Of a stretch of 64,000 bases of DNA, positions 40,801-52,800 are shown one piece after another (the stretch's first letter is position 1; each line of letters begins with the position of its first letter). A program made the translations under genes and the position numbers. The stretch comes from Atherix ibis (Eukaryota > Arthropoda > Insecta > Diptera > Athericidae). Under the pieces are notes generated by a model. The model was not told the DNA's origin, did not search any database, and saw only the letters and a program-made list of their open reading frames with translations. The stretch lies in the NCBI GenBank assembly GCA_958298945.1, contig OY282606.1, forward strand, positions 72,899,622-72,963,621, written 5' to 3'.

Positions 40801-43800
40801 AACCGAAGATCTTGCCGAAGCGGAGAATAAAGAACTTTCAAGTCGATTAGAATCATTGGAAAGCATTGTTCGAATGTTGGAATTAAAGCACAAGAACAGC
40901 TTGGAGCATGCAAGTAGACTGGAAGAACGTGAAACCGAACTGAAAAGAGTAAGTTTGTTTTGAATGTAGAAAAAAAATTAATTAAAATAAAATCCTTACG
41001 AATTTTTTAAATTCTAAATTTTATTTTTTATATATTTAATCTTAGGAATATAGTAAACTGCATGAAAGATATACGGAACTGTTTAAAAGTCATGTGGATT
41101 ATATGGAAAGAACAAAAATGCTAATGGGTTCAACACATTCACAAATGAGCTCCGCATCCGATAGACTTGAAATCAACAGAGCAAGGTTAAATCCGATTAT
41201 TCGGTAATGTTTGATTTCATATAAAAATAAATGTTGTGTGTATCTAGTCTTCTTCTTCTTCATATGCTTTTCGTTAAGCTAATACGTAATATGAACAACA
41301 CATCAAATCACTTGCCACGCTTATATAATATTTAGAAAATACGAAAACTCAACACCTGCAGTTACACTGTTGCACTAATTATTTTGATAAACTACCAATA
41401 TTATTTTCACTGTATCCCATTTTTGCTAGTATTCTCTTACTAAATGTAAGTGGACAGTATCAAAAAATGACCAAAAAACCGTTCATAGTATATTTACTCT
41501 TTTCCAAAAAAAAAACCAATCCGCCTCTTACGTTTAAATGACGATGTTAGTACGATATTTATGATGATATGAGCCGTTTATTTTGAATGTTAGGCAAGTC
41601 CTTTTTTTGATTGCGTGATATTTATGGGTTTGCATTTCAATAAATTTAAAAATATTGACTAGAATTAATAGAAAACTTTTTTTATGTATTTTGCGGTGTT
41701 AAATAATGTAAGCATATTATGCAATAGTGTTTATAGTGCTGGCTAAAAAAATAAAAGTTTTTTTGTACTTAAATGGACTTGCCTCAAAATTATGAATTAT
41801 TGTTATCGTTAATTAAACGGCCTTTTTTAATAATAAAAACAAAATATTGTGCAATTTTATATAAATATTCATTGATTTCGTAAAAAGTACAAGTAAAACA
41901 GATATAATAGTCAATGTATATTACAGTAGAAAATATACTATTTTGAATTTTATTTGGGATTTAACATTTTAAAACAATCGGTGTATATGATAAAAAATCC
42001 ATCATGTCCTTATATTTGTCTGATGTAGTTTTTATCATACAAAGAATGTAATTTTATATTTCCGAAATTACTTGGTCTTCCACATTGTGGTGATAAATCG
42101 AGCATTTCAAATTCTCCATGTCGTTCCATCGAAAACTTTACTTAACATTTTATATAATGAATTCCTTGTAAATCTGATCCAGCATATTTTTAACCCATTC
42201 ACAATTTCTCCATCGGAATTTTTCTTTCTTTTTAAAACTGTCTTCTCCAGAGTTTCTCGCGTTTTATTCCATATACTAAAAATTTATTGGTTTCGGCAAT
42301 TTCGAATTACTGGTTTCGACAATTTCGGGGGCTATACAAAGACTTTATTTCCGGATTGCCATTTCTTCCACTACAAAATCGTGATAGTTTTGTAAGAATA
42401 AATGTTCTGGCAATAAAAATTTGTAATTTATGATATCTATTTGATTGTCACAGGTCTGCACCATTTTCATCCACAGTAAGGCCTATCTTATGTTAATTTT
42501 TGGCTACACAATTTTCGTTCACATTAAGGCCTACCTTATATATCAATATATACATATTCCGTTTATAATATGTATATATTGACATATAAGGTAGGCCTTA
42601 ATGTGAGATCGACTCTATTGCGTATTTATTAAAAACTAAACTAGAATTTACTTGGAAGCTGATAATAAAGATCGGCAATGATACCTAGAAAGAACTTACA
42701 GCACATCCTCCCTCACATTTGCATTATATATATCACCAATATTATAGAATTTGTAGTTTTGCACAGTATTGCTAATATTATTAAAATTTACCGGAACTTA
42801 ATTGTCCCGTTATATATCCGGTTAAATATAATTTCAACCTAAAATAAGCATCTTTCCAATTCCGTTAACCAATAAAACTTCCATCGCACAAATGTTAGGC
42901 AATATAAATTATTTTTACTATAGTTTGTTTACAGATAAAAATATCATATTAAGTTTAATATCTATTGTTGTCACTTTTAAAATAAACCACTCATATATAG
43001 ATTCATGATTATTCCAGAATTAGCATATATTTTCATGCTAATTCTGTAATATCCATGAATCTGTGAGTCTTAAAACCCATCTGAACTTACAGACAACAAA
43101 TTTTCAATTTTCAACAAACTACAATATTTTTTTGCCAGCCCGGTAGCGCAGACGTTAGCGTACTCGACTACCATCCAAGGGGTTGTGGGTTCGAATTCCA
43201 CTGAGGCATGGTCCTACCATACACTAAATCATATCAAATCATTTCATTTTCTTATCACTTATTATCTTCTTGTGATATCACAACGGACCTAAATTTTATC
43301 TAAGTGTGTCCCACAGAAACAGCGGACAGCTCCTCTAACAAACACAAAAAAATAGTAATCTTTTATGCTAAGCTTTTTAGCTGTAAATCCTTCCATTCTT
43401 AGCATATTTTCTAATCTAAAATACAAAGCTGTTATTTTTTGTTTGTGCAAATACTTAGTTTATGTATAAATACCTTTGAAATTAAAAAAAAGAAAGACAA
43501 AAAAATTGGTAAATATATAAATTTAATTATATTTTTCACAGATCATCTGGTCCCGTATCATATGGTTTTGCATCGTTAGAGAATTCAGCTATGTTAGATA
43601 CGGAGACAATTTGTAGTGTCGGTAATAGTTCAGATGATTCAGGACCACCATCACTTCAAAATGAATTGGATAATATACAGACTATGGAGAGATCGGCCGA
43701 AACTGATACTTTACATCATATTAATCAAGCAACTTCACCGCAAAGTGAGATTAACCCAATAGTGCCAAATGCACCAACTGGTAAGTGATCTTTTCTAAGG

Positions 43801-46800
43801 GGAAAGTTTCCGTCTTTCAAAAGGCAAACAAGCTTTTGAAAGACTCATCACATTTCGTTTAGGTCTGCTAATTGTTGGTTATCGATTTTTCGAAAGTCTA
43901 ATTGAATCTAAAACACTTATGAGTAGCAAGTTTTTCTAGAGAATTGAATTTCTATAAAACGACTTAACCAAAAAGTATTATTGTTATTTGAAAATATGTG
44001 TACACTTAAACCAATTTAAGTGTTAAAAAAAAACTTAGTTAAAACAAAACTTGTTAAAATAACTCAAAAGTAAAAGAAAAGGAAATTTGAAAATGATATA
44101 AATTAGTGAATTAACTGATTCCCACTCCGCCTGAGTTAATACAATTTTTACTGCTTCTAAATGAGCTGATGGTCCTGAATAATTTGGAGAATCGTAGATT
44201 CTCTAGAATAATCCTGATTAGTTGAGTGCTCTCTATCATAGATTCTCTAGAAGCTTGAAATTAATAGAGCTATACAGTCTTATTGTGGCATTGAAATATT
44301 CTTAGACTCCCTAAGTCAAGTGAAAAAATCTATTCACTTACCTTATTCCTATTTCAATTTCAACTGTCAAACAACAATCCTACCATATAAAACAAAATCT
44401 ATTTCGGCAACAACAATTGGAGAGTTGCATTCCCATAAGATTTTGAAGGTTTTCAAATTTCGACAGATCCAACTGGATGCAGTTTTCAGTTTCAATCGCA
44501 ACCCTGTCCTACCATTTATCCTGTCGTGTGCTCTATTAATTCCGGACTTCAACCAGTGGTTCCTGAATCCCTTGCTGCTGAGCAGCGCTCGTATTTATAC
44601 CACTGCGGCGTGTTTCTAGAACTTTCCGAAATCGAACTCTCTAGAACCGCTCTTTTAGAATGTTCCAGAACACGCCAGACCCATGTAATGTGGTAAGACT
44701 ATAATGAAATTTAAAGTACAAAACTTGGTTAATCATTAACAGTATAATAAATTTAAAAAATCCTTTACAAAAAAAAAGGTGAATTCAAAAAAAAAACTTA
44801 AATTTATTAAATATATTTAAGTTACACTAAAAAATTTAGAAATAAAATTTGATTTATTATAGTTTAAAAATTAATTTTAAATTCGTGTCTTTTCGTGATT
44901 TGAAAATGCCTTTAGTCCGAGTCGACTAAGTTTAGCGTTAGCCAAAATATACAATCCATAAATTTGCAAAAAAAACTCAATGTTGCCAAGCACTTTTTAA
45001 TAAAAGCTACATTGAACCAGTATTTGCCACTCAGTAAATTACACTGAAATTTTAATAACTTCGGAAATCAAATTATTGGAAATTCGACCATGCAGTTAGA
45101 CTTCGAATCACATTTATTGCAAGCAGGTGTACGAATACCTTATTTCAAAGGTATCCGAAGATTACTTGAAAAATTTCTACACCAAAACTGGTTTGTAAGA
45201 ATGAAAAAGTTCATAATTGTGAAGATCCAGTGAGATTCTTGTAAAATTATTTCTGATATATAATAAGATGGCTTGGAAAGTATCTTATCAAGTGTGTTAT
45301 AACACTCCGAAATCATTACAATTATTAAAAACATTCCAAGACATAATCTATTATCAAAAAAAGTTCTGAAAATATGTTTATTTTTATATAAGCTATCATC
45401 GAAAATTTTATGTTAAAAAAATATATTAAATATTATAGCGCTCATGTTTTGCTTTATTTCGATGTACTTAAATTTTCATCATCAAATTATTATTCAGGTG
45501 GTAGAAGTACCACGAAAAAGGAACAACGATCTGCTAATACACTATATCAAGAATTGTCGTTCCAAGACAACGAGGAAAGTGAAGAGCATGAAGTTACAGG
45601 TGAGGATACTAATCATATTTTCATTTTAAAGGAAAACTGTTAATTTTTCAATGCAACAAAAGTCATTATGCAAAAATTATTTGTGCGCTCAGCTGTTACA
45701 AAACCAATAGAATTAAATATTTTCGAAATTATTCTTTATTCACACTTCTTAAAAGCATACGCAACTGTTTCGATTGTAATTTAAGATTCTAGCTGAATTA
45801 TTTGTTTGTTCAAATTTTTTATAATAATTAGCTATTACTAACAAAATATTTATTGTATAATATAGGGAGCTGGGTACATCCCGGTGAATATGCATCGTCA
45901 GGTATGTTATAATAATTTTCTTAAGAATTCAAATTAATTATGTGTTATTTCTGTACCTGTACAATACGCATTGCATGGGAGTCAATTTTGCTTTAGAGAA
46001 ATTAAAAATACATACGGTTTTGATGCAATCAATTAAATCCATTTGTAATTAATTTACTATAAGAAAAACACTATAATTTTCATTATTTATTTTTATTTTA
46101 TCTTTAAAAAATTAATAATCGCTGCATAATAATTGGTGGACATGCTTTTTTGGATATTTGTATAGCCAATGACAATTATTTCGGTAAGTAGTGCACTATT
46201 AATACAATACATTCAAAATTGCTATAGTTATAGTTTTGTTTGGTTTGACATTATCATATTTATTTAACTCAAAATATCAACAACAAAAAATATATGGTCA
46301 CTAAAAGGTTATGGTTATTATATGCTGTGAAATATAAGCTATTAATTGTTTGCAAATTTATAGAATTTTTACTGTAGTAACAATTATTAAAGACGAAATT
46401 TTCAAGAAGAGCGTTTAAGCAAATTTAATGAGTAGAAATAGTGGAATGTTGGAAAATATTGGCGAATATTAGGTTTTATCAAAATTATGTATATTATACC
46501 TCGTTTTGGTATTATGGTAGCCTCTATGTTTACATAGTGTTAGCTCTTACAGATTAAATAAACGCTTTTATTTGCGAATGATTCTAGTAAGTGGCTCTGC
46601 TTAATTGCTGTTGTAGGGTTTTATTATAAATATAATTATATATAAAACTATCTATTGTGAGAATTCTCTACATAAATAGTTTAAGAAAATCTCCTACGAG
46701 TCATGGTGAAATAAATTTTCGAGTAACTAAAATTGCGTTAGACCAAAAAAAAATTCGAAGAAGAAACTAATAGAATATTATTTTAAATTTCACACATAGA

Positions 46801-49800
46801 CAAAATAAATGCATACTATAGAGAGAAAAGCCTGCTACAAATACATTATTGTTTGCTCGGGTTTCTACGACTACCATAATCTAATAATCCTGCTGCACAT
46901 TATTTACAACTAGATGACGAATGTTTTAATTGAATGTATTTTGCCATCATAAAATGTGATATTTTATAGAATTTATTATTCTTTTTTTGGTGGAATAAAA
47001 ATAATTAAAACAAGTTTCTTTTAAATATTTAATATTAGTTATAAAATAATATAAAATATTTAAAAGAAACTTGTTTATCAATGAATTTTAAAGCCAGGAC
47101 TGTCAATCCTGGCTTTAAAATTGCTTGTGACCGTTCCTCTCTCTTTGTGCATGATCTCTTCCGAACGACATTCTCGTATCTTACCCATTTTTCATCGCCA
47201 GTTATGATTCGCTTCAGAAATGACTCGATTTCACTGCGCGTCAGCAGCGTATCACATATGTAAAGACGGTTCATATTGTTTTTGACAATCAATTCATGAT
47301 GCATCCAAATATCGAGTTTCTTTTGGAACGCAGTCTTTCGCAAATGGTTTCAAACTATTCATAACTGCTGGTTTTGCTGAATTTTTTCGAGATATATTTA
47401 CTTTTTTTAATAATTGGCCGATCAGAACGGGGCTCATCTTTGAAGTCGAAATTTCCACAATGAAAGCAAGCAAACCATTTACGTGCTGCTGATTTTGAAA
47501 CAGCACTTTTACCATAAGCACCACAAATATTTTCACATTTCTTTAAAAAATATAGCGTATTTTTTTCTTTTTTCCGGTTCATTTTTGCGCTACACAAAGC
47601 TTTAAGTGTCACATTTCAAACGCGCATCTACAGTGGCGGTCATATATTTAGAAACGATAATTTTTTTTTAAAGAATTGGTTATATATCCTGAAAAAACGT
47701 ACGGAAAGTCTAAAAATTTGTGAATTTAGTACAAATATATCCTGTGTTGAGGAAGAAAATAATTTTATTTAATTAACTTTTTATTTAAAATAGTAAGTAA
47801 CAAAATAGGTAAAACAAGTTCGTATTGGCTGGTCTTATAATTAGAAACCAATAAAATAAATCACATTTTCCTTTGGTAATATCACATCAAAAATTAAAAA
47901 AATCCCTTTTGGTGATTAGTATTTGGTTGGGTATCCTTTATTTTTTATGCACAACGTTTTGGCATACTGGCTACTAAGTCCTGGCAAACCTTAATATTTA
48001 TTTTGCTCCAAATATCTTCAATATTTTGAAGCAGGTGTCCTTGACTTTTCGAATAGGATTGAGGTCAGGACTCTGCGCTGGCCAGTTAATACATTAATTT
48101 TAATCTCCGTAAACCAACACTTCACTAACCGTGAAGTGTGTTTAGGATCATTATCCTGTTGAAAAATATAGGAGACAGGCATATTATCGTCACAATATGG
48201 TTCCATTATATTTTCCAATATATTCTTGTACCCGTGTTGGTCCATTCGTCCGTCGATTTTGAATAGCGGACCAACCCCACGCCAGGAAAATGCACCCCAA
48301 ACCATTATATTACCACCACCATGTTTGATTGTTTTAATGGTATACCTTGGGTCCAATTCTTTATTTTTCGGACGTCTAACGTAGACCTTACCATCGGACC
48401 CGATCAAATTAAATTTTGACTCGTCACTCCACAGGACTTTTCGCCAGAATGGCAGCGGTTTATTTAAGTGCTCTTTTGCAAAAGCTAACCTGCGCTTTAT
48501 GTTTCTCTTTGAAACGCTTGGTTTTTTGCGAGCAATGCACCCACGCAGTCCTGCTTCATTCAGCCTACGTCGAATTGTCCTTTCTGACAATTTTTGCTGT
48601 AAATCGTTCGATACAGCCGTATTTATTTCCTTAGCGGTTAGAAAAGCGTTTTCTTTGCTCATTCTGGTAAAAACCCTGTCCTCTCTTTGTGTCGTTTTTC
48701 GCGGTCTGCTCCGACGCACCCTGTTTTCATAACTTCCGGTGTCAGAGTATGTTTTAACTGCATTAAAAATCATCTTTTTGAACACTTCAGATCCGCAGCA
48801 ATAGTTTCCATTGATAATTTATCCTCGCGATATTTCTTAACAATTAACCGTCGAATTTCCGGTGTACAGCTCTTTTTTCCCCCATAGTACTGTTACATAA
48901 TATTGTTTTGAAGCACTACTAATAATATCATTAAATTTAGTGCACTGTTTCTAATTATATGTCAACGTTCTTTCAAAATTAATTTCAACTGCGAATTTCA
49001 AATGGTTAAACGCATGATGCCAAATAAAAAACCGTTTAAATTCTATTTTTAGAACAAAAATCAAGAATAAATAAAAATGAATGGTACTTATTTGTCTACA
49101 ATACCATTGTAATCAAACAAATACAAGTAAGTAAAACTGAATTTTGACTCGTTTCTAAGAATAAGTCCGCCACTGTATATAGTATGGTTACGAGATTACT
49201 GAATCTCCATCTGTCGTAAAACGCCATGAACATTTTAACTAATTTACTTAATTGTTGAAAATATCATTTTTCTTAGTAACGAGGATCTGCTTAATCATAG
49301 AAATAAAGATCACAAAAATATTTTCAAATCTCTTTCTTAATTTTCATAAATTGTAAATATTTTTTTCACATTCTTCAAAAATTCTTCCTTAAATTAAATG
49401 CGAATATTGACAAAACTATTGCCGTTCATTGTGAGTGATTGATTTGATAACGATAACGGTTACGTTAACTTTAACAAAATCACATAATTTTATCTATGGA
49501 AAGAACTGCACGTGATTGAAAGTTTAACAATTATTTTGATATCATTTTTGAGAAATATAATAAATTATCTATATCTCGAGCTTATAAAGAATAATCCTCT
49601 TTGGTTTATGCTTAACCTTAGATTATACATTTCATGCAATGCACGATTTTCTCTTGCAAAGAGTTCGGTGTCGGTATATCAAAATAATCGTGCAATTGAA
49701 AGATATTTACTCGAGACCGAGCAATTAATTACTTGTGACAAGCATGGAGAAGGTGAAATTTTGCGAACCTATACATGATTTAATCGTGCATGCTCGTAAA

Positions 49801-52800
49801 TATATAGTATTACATAAGACGTCGTCGATGGTGCTTACTCCAAACTCGTAATTTGCGCGGTGTTTATTTAGACATTTGAGAATTATTAATTTGACAGTAA
49901 TTTATATATGATAAATTTAATTTAATTTATGACTTTATTATTTATTGTTTATAATTTATATCTATTTTAGTTTATGCAAAATGTAGGTTCTATGATACAA
50001 ATTAACAAAAAATTGCCAAAAACTAGTATAGCGTAGTTGACAGACGACTTTTTGCAAGTTTCAACATATTTAATATTAATAATAAATAATTTGACGTAAA
50101 ATTTTTTATAGTTCATATAAAAAATGAAAAATGTTGATTCTAAAAATGAAAAGTAAAAAAATTAATTTTGACTTAAATGTTAAAATAAAATATAAAATTA
50201 TTACTAAAATAAATAAACCAATTGAAATATTCGAAATAAATAAATGAATGTGAAAAGTTCATTCATAATACAAAGTAAAGAAAATAAGAACAGCAGCGAC
50301 CTACTCGAAAGTGCACCAATATAAAATGCATAAGCCCTTTGCACGATCACAAATATATTTAATCATTCCTTTTTGCTAGCGTAAATTGCTCATCCATTGC
50401 GATTAATTCTTGCAGATGTACATTTAAGCAATTACACTATTAATAGACTGCTCGTGCAATACACGAATTTTGCTCGCGGCGAATCTGCACAATTAATGCA
50501 CATGCATAATTCGTAAATGCTTCCGCATATATTTCACCGCCGCTACCCCCCCCCCCCTCTTTATTTACGTCATCCCTTTGAAATACCAACTAACGTCATC
50601 TTTTAGAAAATAGAAATTGTAAAACTACATTGAGAACAAAATTTTAAAGTATTCTCTTTATTGAAATTAACTCTTTTATAAAATTGATAATTATGTGTTT
50701 CGATAGTCTCCATTGAATAAAAATTTTATATTGAATTATGTAAAATATTCTTTAAATTCTACAACATGAACTGCTCCTTTTACATTAGCGCCCTGTTTTT
50801 TTTTGAATCGTACACATATTTACTATTTTCTATTTAAGTCATAATATGACTTGATGTAGTATTTACCATGCGTTAGAATAATAACATTAATGAAAGCAAT
50901 AAGAATAAGTGTTATTTTCCTTATTAAATAATTGACTACATTAGAACAATATTAAATGGCGCTAACATACAGTATTCGATAAAACAATAAAATATAATAA
51001 AATTAACTCTGAGCTGAATTTAATTTCCGTTTATCGTCGCTAGAATTCAGTAGCCATCTATAGACATATGTGTATATGAGTACGGAATAGCCACTGTATA
51101 TATCTACATGCATATATACGTGTACACTCCAAAATTTTGGATACGAATAAAATTCTACATGATGAATGATTGAAAAGCATCTGACAAATTATCACTTTTC
51201 CAATCCAGCTCTTCTATAATCTATGATTTTCCATAATCAACGCAAATTAGCTTAATCATATAGCGATAAAAGATTTTTACAATTAGTTTTCAATACAATT
51301 ATTATTTTATATTACATTTCGCTTCCATTTCCCCTTTATTAATGATACAAATTAGTAAACTTAAAATACGTTCATCTCAGTGGATATTGTCAAATTCGAG
51401 ATTCTAAATATATATACAGCAATGGCCTTTCTTAAAAAAAAAATTACATCAAAATCTTTTGAAAATAATATAAAATGACGATTAATTTAATGAAGTTGGA
51501 AATTCGGCTAGACGAGTTAATAGCACAAATTTGTCTGAACGGAAAATATACAATTTTTTAGAATAATTTGTAAATTATATTTTGTGTAAATGTATTAAAC
51601 ATATTTGATATTTCGTGTTGTAATCTTTGAGACATACTCTCCACTAGTTTCTGGCAGCTCTGATTTGAATTTTTTTGGTTACGCGTCATAATTTGTCAAA
51701 ACTTCTAATGTTCGTATTTTTGTATACTTTGGATATTTATCATGCATAAAGGTATAATTAATAGGCATAGAATCGAAAGTGTAAGGATCCATATGATTTA
51801 TTAATATATCTAAATATTTATATTGATCCATTTGCACAGAAATTCGTATAATAAGAACAACGCCTCACCAGGAAAATCCACCGCATACCTTAACGGTACC
51901 TCCAAAATGCTTAACGGTTTTTAAGGACGATATTTTTGGCATTTTGGACGGTGAACAAAATGATCAAATTTTATTTTATATCAGATCCGAACATATAAAT
52001 TTTTGGATTCATCAATCCAAATAACGTTTTGCCAAAATGATATGGGCTTGCTGACATGTTGCTTTAGAAATTTTGAACACTTTCTTATGTTGCGACTAAT
52101 GCATCAAAAAAAGTTCAGATTCATTTAATCTTCTTCTAATCGTTCTGGCAGAAATTCGATGCCATATTCCTCCACAATTTCATTGCGTATTTCTGTAGGC
52201 GATTTAAATGGATCTCGCACGCTTTTTCGTTAGATTGCTCTATCTATTGATTTTGTTGTCTTTCGTTTACTTTCGATGCTGATTTTATTCCACTAGTTTT
52301 ATTGCATTGTAGACCATAGTTCTTGAGCAAGTTAAAATTTTCGCAATATCTGAACGTTTATAATTTGTTTATACATTTCAAACAAATTATAAACGTTTCA
52401 GATATTGAAATTTATACATTTCAAACAAATACCCTTTTTTTGGGTATACAATGCGTATTCCTACCTATATTGTTTTTTTTGTTATATATGTTAAGTTTAT
52501 GAACTATAAATTAAAAAAATAATTAAAACAATAATGACTTAACGTCTTAAAATCGATATAAATACTGAATTTGTTATATGTGGAATTAATATGTTCAGCC
52601 GAATTTGCAACTCAACTATTGGATTTTCTGGGAAGTAATTTCGTTGTTTCCCAACAGAGGACTTAATTTGAGATTAAACCTAGCCGTTTCAAATGATCAT
52701 GCACGGTCGAATTCGATAAATTTAATCTCTCAGCGATCTCACGAGTTGTTATTCGACGGTTTGTATCAATTAATGCTTTTATTGTGTCTTCATCAGCTTC

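Larger units (their letters stand above)
41204..43541 (+). other. syd: syd intron 4 (2.3 kb)
   Basis: No second gene supported. Contains two large palindromes and a tRNA-like SINE listed separately; the rest is AT-rich. Confidence 0.85.
47083..49258 (-). mobile_element. mariner family D, copy 2, truncated and split by Tc1
   Basis: Minus strand. 5' end near 49240 (mirror of 31390), then the Tc1 insertion 47631-49175 in the 5' leader, then coding pieces [20 protein letters not shown] (about 47530-47460), [20 protein letters not shown] and [20 protein letters not shown] (first Asp intact). Stops at the fold-back near 47100; the rest of the catalytic core is gone. Confidence 0.88.

Noticed and set aside
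43134..43211. Functional tRNA gene
   Set aside because: A and B boxes are visible but the acceptor stem ends do not pair and a sister copy has a different anticodon arm, so a SINE head is the better reading.
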